The translations under genes and the position numbers were made by a program. A stretch of DNA of 64,000 bases. Origin: Podocnemis expansa (lineage: Eukaryota; Chordata; Testudines; Podocnemididae). This document shows, piece by piece, positions 10,985-21,069 of the stretch (position 1 is its first letter; every line of letters starts with the position of its first letter). The DNA is taken from the NCBI GenBank assembly GCA_007922195.1, contig ML681995.1, positions 18,190,414-18,254,413 on the forward strand, given 5' to 3'. The notes beneath the pieces are model-generated. The model searched no databases. It had not been told where the DNA came from and saw only the letters and a program-made list of their open reading frames with translations.

Positions 10985-11245
10985 CACCTACCTTTTAATA
11001 GCAACCATTAAACATTTATGTGTTCCAAGCACTGTTCAGGTCAAACACTAACCAAGTAATCTTCACATAGACCCTGGGAGGTCAGAAACTCCTAGTGTTT
11101 CTCACTTTACACAATGGGGAAACTGAGGCAAAGAGATTAGGTAAATTGCCAAAGATCACAGAGCTGGTCAGTGTCAGAATCATCCTAAGAACTGAGGAAT
11201 TCCCTGTCTTACACCTCTCAAGCCTAGTACTCTGAACTCTCTTGG
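10985..11245 (+). mobile_element. MIR-type SINE
   Basis: The order of diagnostic blocks is CCAAGCACTGTTCAGG, ACAATGGGGAAACTGAGGCA, AGATTAGGTAAATTGCC, AAGATCACAGAGCTGGTCAG and AGTGTCAGAATC. This follows the MIR core and 3' half. It is old and diverged, as expected for this amniote-wide family. Confidence 0.75.
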
Positions 11246-11930
11246 ACAGAGTATCCTCTGACCTGGTTTATCTGTGTGTGTTTGTCAATTTTGCGAAGTG
11301 CCAATGTAAAACGTGCAGCAACAAATTTGACAGCAATTCTTAAAGCTTTCACCAGTGGAAACTTTACTACCTTACATTGTGCTCACTTAGCAAATCCTAA
11401 TTTCCACACTTAGTTAGCCAGCAGCAAAAGCAATCTGCCAGTTTTGACTCTTGCCCATTTGCACAGTTGCAGTAATAGATAGTTTTTGAGGTGAGACCAT
11501 TAAAGTTTGGATGGCCTGAAAACACATCCCTGGCTCACCATGATAGCAGACCAGCAGGGCTGCTTTATGGTAACACTAAGCCTCTTAGTATCCAAACAGC
11601 TTTCTGGGGACTTCAGAAGAGAGACCTTATCCGCTTTTCTTAGACAGCTACATGTCCTAGGCAGGTTGATGATATACACAGAATATGGGGACATGATCCT
11701 GGTGTTTGTTTTCTTTAATTGTTGAGCATTTGACTTGAGCTCTCAGGAGAGGGACTAGGTAGGCAAAGCCATCTGTTCACCTAGTGACCAGGCAAAGAGT
11801 TGCAGATGTAGAAGGATATATCTCATTTACTTTCTATTCAATTCATACATCCTGTTCCATAAAGAAGCACTCCTACCGATTACTGTAGGCACTCCACAAT
11901 ACATTTTAACAACGTAGTTAGGCCTTACCT
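11246..11930. other. Unannotated spacer
   Basis: No gene or repeat family recognised. Overlapping short frames at 11500-11725 on both strands look like chance. Confidence 0.45.
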
Positions 11931-12510
11931 ACACACACAGAGACTGGACTGCTCTAGCTATGCGTGTAATTAAAGCAGTATGACCCACCTGCTGGGACAC
12001 GTTTCTACCAATATGAAACCACTTGTATTGGTCTAACTATTGTGGGCTGGTTCTTGGGTTCAGGGGTTAAATGAACATCCCATGTGATGTCAGAAAGAAA
12101 TTTATCCCCAAATTAGTGTGACAGTGAAGGGTTTTGGCTTTCTTTGGCATGGGGTGTGGGTGTTTTGCCAGGATTATCTAGGTATGTGTAATTTAATTGC
12201 TACCTTGCCATTACAGGGGCCTCAGACACTGGTACACCATGGTCCCACCTGTGGTCTGCCTCGTAGCTAGTGTGGGTTGCAGTATCTTGGTCTAATTTTC
12301 ATTGTTGGGTTAGTTTGTGGGTTCTGGGGGATGGCCTGTGTTATACAAGAGATGAGAGTAGATGATCTAGCGATCCCTTCTAAGCTAAACACTGATTCTG
12401 CACAGCTATCACCACACCATCCTGGGGAGTGTGCGGAGGAGACTGTTCAAGCAAAAAATCCCCTCTTTAACTGATACGGTTATACCAGTACAAAATCTGT
12501 GTACGGCCCC
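11931..12510. mobile_element. MITE carrying a CR1-type tail insertion
   Basis: The left end GGCCTTACCTACACACACAG and the right end CTGTGTACGGCCCC are approximate inverted repeats. Inner halves also mirror (CCACTTGTATTGGTCTAAC versus GGTTATACCAGTACAAA). Between about 12048 and 12383 lies unrelated text ending GGGATGGCCTGTGTTATACA and AGATGATCTAGCGATCCCTTCT, which resembles the 3' end of a CR1-group LINE on the + strand. A LINE tail therefore seems to have landed inside an older MITE. Boundaries are approximate. Confidence 0.5.
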
Positions 12511-13148
12511 CTTGTTACTCTCAGTTCATGCCTTGTAGTGTGTCTGAAGGATGACAAATTTAGTACTATTTTGGACCCAGGAGAGCATGAGTTTCAGAGC
12601 TGAGGGACCCCTATGGAGAGTACCTTCTCTGCTTTCCTTCTCTCAGCTGCCTCTGCTGGCTGAAACTGTCTCCATCTGGCCTGGGTAGAGAAACAATCTG
12701 ACAGCTAACTAGGTCCCAAGACATTCAGGGCTTTACAGTTCAAAACCAACCTCTTAGATTTAGGTCACTATCAAAGCAGTTCATAGCCTGCTGCCTGAAA
12801 CAGACATTTCAGGAGTCACTTTACTGTGAGATTTTGTTTGACTCTTACCTTAAGGATTCTTGGATCTGCTGCCAACATGGAGTTGTCTGACTGCATGAGT
12901 TTTTAACATGGATTTCAGCTAAATTAAAGATCTAACTGTAAAATGGAGCGTTCTTATCTATCATATGAATTTATGCTTCAATTTGGATAATTTTTTAATC
13001 CAATTGCTGGCCAGATGATTGCATTTCAGTTATTTATTATATTTGTATTACTGCAGTGCCTAGCAGCCCATTGTATTTATAAGAGTTAGTGGAAAGAATA
13101 GTCTATGTTTAAATCATTTAACAAGTCTTGCATTAATATACAGTAATA
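12511..13148. other. Unannotated spacer
   Basis: No gene recognised. CAGGGCTTTACAGTTCAAAACCA at about 12726-12748 resembles text common in old reptile LINE tails but is too short to assign. Confidence 0.4.
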
Positions 13149-13404
13149 CAGATGCTTGACAAACCCGGGTCACCATGGTGCCTAGCTGCACCACAGAACT
13201 GCAATGGCAGAGCGCCACCGATGCCTAAAAATAGTGCCAGCACCTGTAGAGGCACACAGGGGATTCAGCACCATTTTGTCGGGGGGGGGGGGGTGTTACA
13301 CTGCCATCAAAATACTAAGTGTTTTTTGGCAGCAGGAACGTCCCATCTAGGTGTTTTATTTTGAAGCTGGACGCCTACCTGGGTGGCAATTCTGTTGAGC
13401 CCTG
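13149..13404. mobile_element. hAT-type non-autonomous element (CTTGACAAA family)
   Basis: It starts CAGATGCTTGACAAAC and ends TTGAGCCCTG. The flanks CAGTAATA (13141-13148) and CAGTAAGA (13405-13412) agree at 7 of 8 positions, the 8-base duplication typical of hAT transposons. Its left end matches the element at 26866-27172. The interior includes a G-run near 13280. No coding capacity. Confidence 0.7.
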
Positions 13405-13477
13405 CAGTAAGAATTGTGTAAATTGAGTTACTTTTCCAGTATGCCATTGTCCATGGATGAGAAATCTCCTTAGAACA

Positions 13478-14040
13478 AGTTCCGGGGGCAGCCATGTTAG
13501 TCTCCTTTAGCAAAACAATCAAGGAATCAAATCAAATCAAATCATAGGGCTGGAAGGGACCTCATGAGATCATCGAGTCCAACCCCCTGGGAATTGAACC
13601 CAGGACCTTCTGCATGTTAAGCAGAGTGTGACACTTTTAAAAACTAACAAATGTATTTATCGCATGAGCTTTTGTGGGAGAAAATCCCATTTCGTCAGAT
13701 GCATGAAATAGAAACTATAGTATGTTAGGTGTATGTGTTCATGCAGAGAAGGGTGAGTCACAAGGTAGGGTTTTTTCGCCCTCTTTTAACATTAACACCC
13801 TCTCATCTATTGGTCTTGTAAGGGCACGTGGACATAGTTTGAATCAAAACATCTGTTTAATTTGCCAAACAGACTAAAAAACTACCTTGTGACTTGGCCT
13901 TCTCTGCATGTATGTATACACCTAACATACTACAGTTTCCATTTCATGTGTCTGATTAAGGGGGGTTACACCCAGAGAAGTTTATGCAATAAATAAATGT
14001 TAGTTTTTAAAAGTGCCACAGGACTCCTTGATTGTTTTTT
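13478..14040. mobile_element. Penelope-derived foldback element with nested SINE
   Basis: It begins AGTTCCGGGGGCAGCCATG and ends CTCCTTGATTGTTTTTT. The flanks CTCCTTAGAACA (13466-13477) and CTCATTAGAACA (14041-14052) match at 11 of 12 positions. The left arm (AACAATCAAGGA, then AAAAACTAACAAA, GCATGAGCTTTTGTGGGAGA, AAAATCCCA, CGTCAGATGC) recurs inverted in the right arm, so the element folds into a long hairpin. The sequence is homologous to the arms of the Penelope-like element at 17094-18950. A SINE (about 13526-13627) interrupts the left arm between ATCAAGGAATC and GTGACACTT. Confidence 0.75.
13526..13627 (-). mobile_element. tRNA-derived SINE with CR1-like tail
   Basis: Read on the minus strand, the order is CTGCTTAACATGCAGAAGG, then GGTTCAATTCCC, then GGTTGGACTCGATGATCTC and TCCCTTCCAGCCCTATGATT, ending in four ATTTG units. 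GGTTCAATTCCC is a tRNA T-arm or box B sequence, and the second half equals the conserved 3' end of CR1 LINEs. A tRNA head with a CR1-like tail is the design of turtle SINEs mobilised by CR1. The 5' part (box A) is truncated. Confidence 0.65.
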
Positions 14041-14052
14041 CTCATTAGAACA

Positions 14053-14434
14053 GGAACTGGTTCAACCAAAAATAAGGCATATATTGCTTTTTATTTATTA
14101 CATCTTTTATTTGCCTCGTGGTCCTTGAGCCTTAAGGGTTCATTTCTTCAAGCTTATTTTTCAACCATGAGGATAAAAGTGTCTCTCTAAAAAGAAAGCT
14201 GAACTTCTGTAAGCATGCATCTATGGAGATGGCCTTTAAGAAAACAAACATTACTGAGACTCATGATAAAATCAGAAGTTCATAACACTGGTCAATCTAG
14301 CATTATTCATTAGAAGCCTGTTTTTGAAGCTAGCGCTGGTTTTATAGGAGTGGGCAATGCAAACCTTCCATCTTAAGTACGTATGACTCCTGTTGCCCTA
14401 GTATGTGAGTGAGCTAGCTTCACAACGTTTAGTG
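14053..14434. other. Unannotated spacer
   Basis: AT-rich sequence with no recognised feature. Confidence 0.45.
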
Positions 14435-15060
14435 TATTTGACAAGGGACAACCACACCTTGACTACCATGAGCAGTTCAGGTTGCCTTATCTCAAAAAGA
14501 TATATTAGAATTGGAAAAACTATACAGAAAAGCAACAAAAATTAAGAGTATGGAACAGCTTCCATATGAAGTGAGACTGAAAAGACTATGACTAAGCCTG
14601 TGAACACGAGAAAAATCTAGAAAATCCTGAATAGCGTGGAGAAAGTGAATAAGAAATAGTTATTTTTCCTTCACATAACACGAGAACCAGGGATCACCAG
14701 TGAAATGAATAGGCAGCAGGTTTAAAATGAACAAAAGGAAGTACAACTTTACACAATACACAGTCAGCCTGTGGATCTTGTTGCTAGAGGATGTTGAGGA
14801 GGCCAAAACTATGGCTGGGGTCCAAAAAAAAGCTAGATAAGTTCATGGAGGATAGGTCCATTAATGGCTGCTAGCCAAGATGTTCAGGGATGCAACCCCC
14901 TGTTCTGGGTAGCTGCCAGAAGCAAGGAGTGGACATTATGGTTGATGATTGGCCTGTTCGGTTCATTCCCTCTGAAGCACCCGGCAGTGGTCACTGTTGG
15001 AGGACAGGATACTGGGCTAAACAAACCATTGATCTGACCCACTAGGGCCATACCTGTGTT
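14435..15060 (+). mobile_element. CR1 LINE, 3' region
   Basis: Diagnostic CR1 3' text in order: TATATTAGAATTGGAAAAAC, GTATGGAACAGCTTCCATATG, GGCAGCAGGTTTAAAA, AGTTCATGGAGGATAGGTCC, GGTTCATTCCCTCTGAAGCA, and GGACAGGATACTGGGCTAAA followed by TCTGACCCA. The same order occurs at 51440-52105. It is non-coding end sequence of a 5'-truncated retrotransposon, diverged. Confidence 0.8.
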
Positions 15061-15165
15061 GTCCTCACAATGCGCCCCTTCACATGGAAAGTGAAGTGAC
15101 TTTGCCTAAGGTTGCACGGCAAGTCAGTGGCAGAGCAGAGAACTGAAGGACCTTGCCAGCACCCC
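15061..15165 (+). mobile_element. MIR-type SINE fragment
   Basis: AAGTGAAGTGACTTTGCCTA, AGGTTGCACGGCAAGTCAG and TGGCAGAGCAGAGAACTGA follow the MIR 3' half. Only a fragment is present, directly after the CR1 tail. Confidence 0.5.
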
Positions 15166-15901
15166 CCACTGCTTCTCCTCAATGTTAAACGAGTACCTGG
15201 ATGGGAGCTGAGACCATCTGTGCAAGTTGGCTTCCTTGGTTGTACTTTGTCCGCTACTGAAAAGGGGCCCTTGGGGGGCCAGTGGAGAGAAAGATGCTTG
15301 GGATTCAGGCCTTGTGACAACAGGCTATAGCAGGGTTACAGAGTGCCCTTGGCAAGAATGATAGCAGGGAGGTGGATGGAAACACAGCAGGTGCTGTTTG
15401 GTAGCAATCCTTGCATTGCCAGAAAAAGGTCTTTATCCTGCAGTTTCATTAAGCAGAGGGCAGGGTGGCAAGGCTACTGAAGTGCTGACTTGGGGCTCCT
15501 CTGGCTGCAGCCTGCAAAGCTGGGGGCAGGGGTGGGGGGGTGTGATCTGTTACCAGATATTGGGATTCTTCTCCAGGCTCAGCTTGTCTCAAGCAGTCCT
15601 TCCTTCCCTGGTACAGCCCCCAGGCATGGTGGAGTACAGGGAGAGGAATGGTGCAGGTGCAGCCCACCTCCCACTATTGCTCTGCCCACAGCCTCCCCCC
15701 ACAAGCCTGTAGCCCCTGGTCCCCTATGCAATGCTCATGTTAAGGCAGGTTTAGGCAGAGTCACTCACTTTTAGCCATTGTTGGGAGCTGAGCTAGATCT
15801 CCCATTTGTCAAGGCACAGCGCTGCTCAAGGCAAGATTAGATCGGTACCTGCTCTCTGTTCCTCTTGCTTTTGGTATCTTTAGACAAACTTTGCACAGAT
15901 A
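15166..15901. other. Unannotated spacer
   Basis: GC-moderate sequence with several overlapping frames on both strands (15398-15774) that show no family resemblance and no exon boundaries. Confidence 0.4.
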
Positions 15902-15909
15902 CCTTAGAG

Positions 15910-17031
15910 CAGGGGTTCCCAACCTTCTCTCTGCCATGGCACACCTTCAAACCTTCAAGTTTTTCTAGGCACACCACCATTAAAAAACTCATGACTATTC
16001 AAATTAACTTAAATTACTTATGAATATTCATGAACCATGGCACAACATTTCAGAAATGCTGCTATGTGGGACAGTAGGGGTAGAAGAGCAGGGGTGGCAA
16101 AATAGGGGAGGTCAGGACACGTGTAGTGGCAGGAGTGAGTGTGGGGAGCAGAGCAGGGCAGGATTGGCAAAAGAGGACAAGGGCAGCCATGTGGGGAACA
16201 GCACAAGGGTGGCAAGAGAGGTGAGGGGAAGGGAGAACAAGAGTGGCTTTGCAGGGGGCAGGGGGAACCTGGGGAGTGGGAGGGTAGGGCAGGGGAGCCT
16301 GGCGCAGCACCCACATCCCCCTTCTCCACAGTGGCTCCCTGCTACCCAGGGCAAATCCTCACCCCACTGCTGCTCCGTCCCACCCCAGTGGGTCCTGTCC
16401 TCCCCTCCCCCAGCCCCCTGCTGCCTGCGATGGACCCTCCCATCACCGCAGGGGCCAGAACTAGGCCTCCAGCTACACCCCCCCAACACACAGCCACCCC
16501 ACAACCCCAGCTACACACCCTCTGCTACACAGCCACTCCCACCCACCTCTGCTACACACACACACCTGCCCCACACAACCCCCAGCAGCCCCCCACCCCC
16601 ACCCCAAAGCCCTTACCTGGGCTGTTTGCAGGCTGCCTGACACAAGCTGCTCCGCCCCGCAGGAGGAGACTCTCACACTCCCGGCCTCCCGCCCCTCACT
16701 CCTGGCTGGGGCTAAGGTGGAGCCACTGAAACACTGCGTTCAGGCTGCTCCTGCTATTTTTAGGGAGACCCTGGAACTCTGCGTTCCAGTGCCTTTCTCT
16801 ATTTTTAGGGGGGCCAGAAGGCTGCTTGCCTAAAAATAGGGGGCCCCAGAACTGTGCTCCAGCACCTTCCACCTTACTGTAACCCCTGCCTTTTCCCAGT
16901 CCTGCACAGACCATGTGGCTGGGCTGAGCAGGGAGGAAACTTTAACTCCAGCTCTCGGGGATGCTCACGGCACACTTTGGGTGTTGCCGCGGCACACCAG
17001 TGTGACCTGGCACACTGGTTGGGAACCACTG
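15910..17031. mobile_element. hAT-type non-autonomous element with perfect 8-base target duplication
   Basis: It starts CAGGGGTTCCCAACC and ends GGTTGGGAACCACTG, inverted ends differing at two positions. CCTTAGAG flanks it at 15902-15909 and 17032-17039. Eight-base duplication with CAGGGG-type ends defines a hAT transposon. The interior is GC-rich and strongly strand-asymmetric: purine-rich at 16060-16300, pyrimidine-rich at 16310-16640. No transposase was found, and the long frames here (16020-16729) are low-complexity shadows. The fragment at 1-110 is another family member. Confidence 0.85.
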
Positions 17032-17504
17032 CCTTAGAGAGACAAATCACATCCCAAAGGTCTCTACTCTCCAGAGGTGTCTCAAAGTACCAGTTTCCAA
17101 GGGGGCAGCCATGTTAGTGTAGTCCAGCAAAAAAAAAAAAACCAAGGAGTCGTGTGGCACTTAAAGACTAACATTTATTTTTCACATGCGGTTTCGTGAG
17201 AGAAAATCCAACTTCGTCTGATGCTTTGAAGATGGGCGAATTTACAGAATGGAATGAAAATAAATGCAAGGGAGTGTAAAACATAGGATCAGGTCATACA
17301 GTAACGGCAAATCAGAGCAATTGTTAGGTTCAAACCCTGGGAAGGGTGAAGTCAAATTACCTTTTGTAATGGAAAAAGAAACCATAGTCTAGATTTAATC
17401 CTGCTCTCATGCAGTTTAATTTGCATATTAATTCCAGTTCAGCTGTTTCTCTTTGAAGTCTTGATGTCCCCGTCACATCTCTGAGTACAGTTGTTAACAA
17501 ATCA

Positions 17505-17906
17505 TTGTGCTCACCCACAGCTACTTCAGATTTGAGGATAATTTATACCTCTGACTCAGTGGCACTGCTATGGGCACCCACATGGCCCCACAATATGCCA
17601 GTATCTTTATGGGGTGACTTAGAACAATGTTTCCTCAAGTCTCATCCCAAAACACCTCTTCTTTACCTATGCTACATTGATGACATCATCAGCCAGACCC
17701 GTGGCAGGGATGCTCTTGAACATTTTCACAGAGATTTCCACTCCACAATCAAATTGAGCCTGGCACACTCCACACAGGAGATCCACTTTCTTGACACATC
17801 ACCACCACCCTGTACTGAAAACCTACTGATCGGTATAGTTATCTACATCCCTCAAGCTTCCATCCTAAACACACCACACGATCCATTGTCTACAGCCAAG
17901 CCCTAA
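17505..17906 (+). pseudogene. Penelope-like reverse transcriptase, C-terminal fragment
   Basis: The frame contains LLYLCYIDDIISQT, with YIDD at the position of the catalytic RT motif YxDD, then HFHRDFHSTIKLSLAHSTQE and IHFLDTS, the typical palm-thumb continuation in Penelope RTs. The upstream RT motifs are missing; the preceding sequence is the inverted arm. The frame shifts and stops after about residue 133, and related text continues in other frames to about 18060. Non-functional remnant. Confidence 0.75.
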
Positions 17907-18082
17907 GATATAACCACATTTGCTCTGATCCCTCAGACAGAGACAGCCATCTTGAGGATCTCTATCAAGCATTCTTGAAACTACAGGACCCAGGTGGGGA
18001 AGTAAGAAAACAAATTGACAGAGCTAGATGGGTATCCTGAAGTCATCTACTACAGGAGAGGCCCAAGAAAGAAAACAACAGA

Positions 18083-18719
18083 ATGCTACTAGTCACCACA
18101 TACAACTCTCAAGTCAGATCTCTGCAACAGATCATTAAGGACCTACAGCGTATTCTAAAAGATGATCCCTCATTCTCTCAAGCCTTGGGAGACAGACCTG
18201 TCCTCATTTACAGCCAGCCACCGAACCTTAAACAGATGCTCACTAGCAACCACAAACCTAACAACAGAAACAATGAAGCAGGCACACACCCCTGCAACAA
18301 ACCACGCTGCCAAGTCTGCCCACATATCTACACAATAGATACGATCACAGGTTCTAATCAAGCCAGCTACTCCATCAAAGGCTCATTTACCTGCTCATCT
18401 ACTAATGTGATCTATGCCATCATATGCCAGAAATACCCCAACACCTTACACATTGGACAGACAGGATGATCCCTGCGCAAAAGAATAAATGAACATAGAG
18501 CTGATATCAGAAATCACAAAACAAAGAAACCAGTTGCCTGAGCACTTCCACCTTTCTAATCACTCGATAAATGATTTGTTAACGACCGTCGTCAGAGATG
18601 TGACTGGGACATCAAGACTTCAAAGAGAAACAGCTGAACTGGAATTAATATGCAAATTAAATTGTGTGAAAGCAGGATTAAATCGAGACTATGGGTTCTT
18701 TTCCCATTACAAAAGGTAA
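18083..18719 (+). pseudogene. Penelope-like linker and GIY-YIG endonuclease, broken
   Basis: The first part (18083-18469) has the linker with HPCNKPRCQVCPHI, a cysteine-rich motif seen before the nuclease in Penelope proteins, then NVIYAIICQKYPNTLHIGQTG. The second part continues as SLRKRINEHRADIRNHK, which holds the conserved Arg and the E-H pair of GIY-YIG nucleases. A TGA at 18467-18469 splits them, and a second TGA follows at about 18539. The end of the coding region (18489-18719) overlaps the right inverted arm. In intact elements this nuclease nicks target DNA to prime reverse transcription. Here it is a pseudogene. Confidence 0.8.
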
Positions 18720-18961
18720 TTTGACTTCACCCTTCCCAGGCTTTGAACCTAACAACTGCTCTGATTTGCTGTTACTGCATGACCTGATCCTATGTTTTGC
18801 ACTCCCTTGCATTTATTTTCATTCTATTCTGTAAGTTCACCAATCTTTGAAGCATCTGACAAAGTGGAATTTTCTCCCATGAAAGCTCATGCGAAAAATA
18901 AATCTGTTTGTCTTTAAGTGCCACATGACTCCTTGTTTTTTTGTTTTTTCCAAAGTACCAG

Positions 18962-19261
18962 ATCACACTGAAGTACAGGTGCTAGAAAGCCTTGCAAAAA
19001 GATTTGCAGGGTTTTTAATCCCCATTTCCCCCAAAACCAGCAACAAGGTCAGAGGATGGGGCATCTGAGGCAAAAGTATCAGTGCCGGTGAGTCAATATT
19101 TTATTTAGATTTGAAAGTAGAAAGAAGATTCTTATCCAAGGCTGTAGAAGCCCTAAGGTCATTAATAACAATGAATAAAATCCTAGCGGCATGAAAGTAA
19201 CTTTTAACAGGCACTCAGACGGCTGCGGACACTTGTTTCCAGTCCTTCACCATTGTGGAAA
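18962..19261. other. Unannotated spacer
   Basis: About 300 bases between the Penelope element and the second DIRS element; nothing recognised. Confidence 0.45.
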
Positions 19262-19404
19262 GGACTCTTCTTCTTTGAGCGTTGCTCACATCATTCTTTT
19301 ACAGGTGTGTCTAGATTCTGGAGTGAACGGTAATCCGGAGTCTTTTAGCCCTAGGCTGTCAGGTCAGGGTCAGCGGCCAGCACCCCTTCTATGCTGCGAC
19401 AGTG

Positions 19405-19412
19405 GCTATATA
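19405..19412 (+). promoter_or_regulatory. TATA-like box in DIRS copy 2 terminal repeat
   Basis: CTATATAC in the left terminal repeat, at the position of the TATA box at 641-650 in copy 1. An inverted counterpart lies at about 22491-22498. Confidence 0.45.
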
Positions 19413-19496
19413 CGTGACCCTTACAGTCCGAGTTCCTTCTTTCCACCCTTAGCTGCTGAGCAAGCGTCTGTCTTCTCTAATTATTCTTTATTGTTT

Positions 19497-19709
19497 TACG
19501 ATATAGCTATTCCAGGATTTAAACCCTGCGCAGTCTGCTGCAAGGCGTTCGCGATTGACGATCCCTACAAGAGATGCCTCTCTTGCCTGGGTGAGTCGCA
19601 CCAAGTGGACAAATGTCCCATATGGAAGTCTTTTAAGCAGAGAACATGCAAAGACAGGGAGCGAAGGCTTTGCAATATCACGCAGGTCGCGTGGCGCAAC
19701 TGCCAGTGA
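19497..19709 (+). pseudogene. DIRS gag-like protein, N-terminal part (copy 2)
   Basis: The frame contains FKPCAVCCKAF, DPYKRCLSCLGESHQ and a further Cys-Pro, then FKQRTCKDRERRLC. The Cys/His spacing matches copy 1 (850-1545), so it is the homologous zinc-cluster region of the DIRS gag-like protein. The frame ends at 19709 and continues shifted as 19646-19969. Confidence 0.65.
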
Positions 19710-20610
19710 TTATGCCTGCTATGCCTAAGGACTCGCTGGCACAGTGTGCCAGATCAGCCCCGGAAAAAACCTGGCGCCACTCTCCGGCTATTAGTAAAAA
19801 GCCCCGATCGGCCTCCAACTTGGCACTACCTCGGCGCTGTGCCACTTTCCCACTGGCAACTCCGCCTCGGGGAAAGGATCCGCAGTGCATCCACATCCCG
19901 TTGACACTGGAGGCATTCATGGCAGCAAAGGTCCTGAAAGGAAAGAGGCCGCTCGAGGGCACACTGTGACTCATCACTGCGCTTATTCCAAGCGCTCATT
20001 CCAAGAATGGTCTAGCAGATGGCTCAGCTGTCCTTTGGCGGATGAACCTGCATCACCACAACCCTTGGCACCACTGTCATCGAGGATCCCCTTGCTCCTC
20101 AGAGGCCTCAGATGGTGAACCCGACTCTGGCATCATGCTGTACCATAGACCACGAATCCCTTCATCATCTTCCGCAGACAAAGTGACTTATTAATGACCT
20201 TTGGCATACAGGGGTGACCCTTGTGCCCAGTAGGACCTGCTTAGGTGCATGGTAGCAAACTTGAGCTTGGAGTTGTAAAGGAACAGTGCAACCCCCTATT
20301 TGATGTAGGAGGTGTGGCCCCATGTGCTAAGGCCTTGGTTCCCCTGTGTGATGGGGTATGCAGCATTGCGAAAGTGCATTGGCGAACCCTATCCTCAATT
20401 TCTCCTGTGTCCAGAGCTGCAGACGAGAGGTACCATGTGCCAGCCGATAAATTCACCTTTCTTTTCAGCCACCCCACGCTAGACTCTTTGGTAGTGGATG
20501 CTATTAACCATAGGGAGAGACAGGGCCAACCAAGTTCTGCTCCCAAACATAAGGAGGCAAAGAAATGTTAGCTCTTTGGTAGGAGAGTTTATTCCACCTC
20601 AGTCCTCCAG

Positions 20611-21069
20611 TTGCATATAGTGAACCACCATGCCCTCATGGGGAAATATATATTCAGTCTCTGGAGAGCACTAGCAAGATTTCGAGACATGATTCCCAGG
20701 GAACATCTCAGGGACTATGAGGCGCTGATAGAGGAGGGAGTACTGGCCTCCCATGACATGCTAAGGACATCGTGGGATGCATCTGTCACTGCCTCCTGCA
20801 ACATAGCCTCTGCAGTGTCAATGCGTCGATCGGCATGGTTACAGAGCTCTGGATTATTGCAGCAGATGCAGCAGGTCGTTCAGGGCCTCCCTTTTGAAGG
20901 CCCAGCCCTGTTTGCAGAATCGATGGATTCTAAACTGTATGGGATGAAGGATTCTAGGGCTACCCTAAAATCCCTGGGCATGTATGTGCCGCAGGAGGTT
21001 AGATGTTCCTTCAAGCCCAAGCAGATACATGTGTTTCCCCCAATTTCACTGATTTTAAGGTCCTTCTAA
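20611..21069 (+). pseudogene. DIRS gag-like protein, C-terminal part (copy 2)
   Basis: A 152-codon frame with LRDYEALIEEGVLASHDML, a serine/alanine-rich segment, RRSAWLQSSG, LPFEGPALFAE and then DSRATLKSLGMYVP. These are the conserved C-terminal blocks of DIRS gag-like proteins and match copy 1 at 2092-2450. In an intact element an RT domain would follow; here the next recognisable text (from about 21061) is the recombinase border, marking a deletion. Confidence 0.7.

Larger units (their letters stand above)
17094..18950 (+). mobile_element. Penelope-like retroelement with inverted arms and 11-base target duplication
   Basis: CAAAGTACCAG flanks the element at 17083-17093 and 18951-18961. The left arm (about 17130-17506) is the reverse complement of the right arm (about 18563-18940) over some 375 bases: the CCAAGGAGTC end, the GATCAGGTCATACAGTAACG block, the AAGGGTGAAGTCAAATTACC block and the CATATTAATTCCAGTTCAGC block all recur inverted. 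Between the arms lie the 3' part of a reverse transcriptase (YIDDI at 17673-17687) and a GIY-YIG-type endonuclease, the two domains that define Penelope-like elements. The element lacks the N-terminal half of the RT and its frames contain stops, so it is dead. The left arm is an antisense copy of the C-terminal coding end. Confidence 0.85.

Noticed and set aside
13590..13616. Possible tRNA gene (T-arm sequence on the minus strand)
   Set aside because: Only the T-arm half is present and it is fused to a CR1-like tail, so it is a SINE.
16020..16729. Long proline- and glycine-rich frames on both strands
   Set aside because: Low-complexity purine and pyrimidine tracts inside a hAT element with a perfect target duplication.
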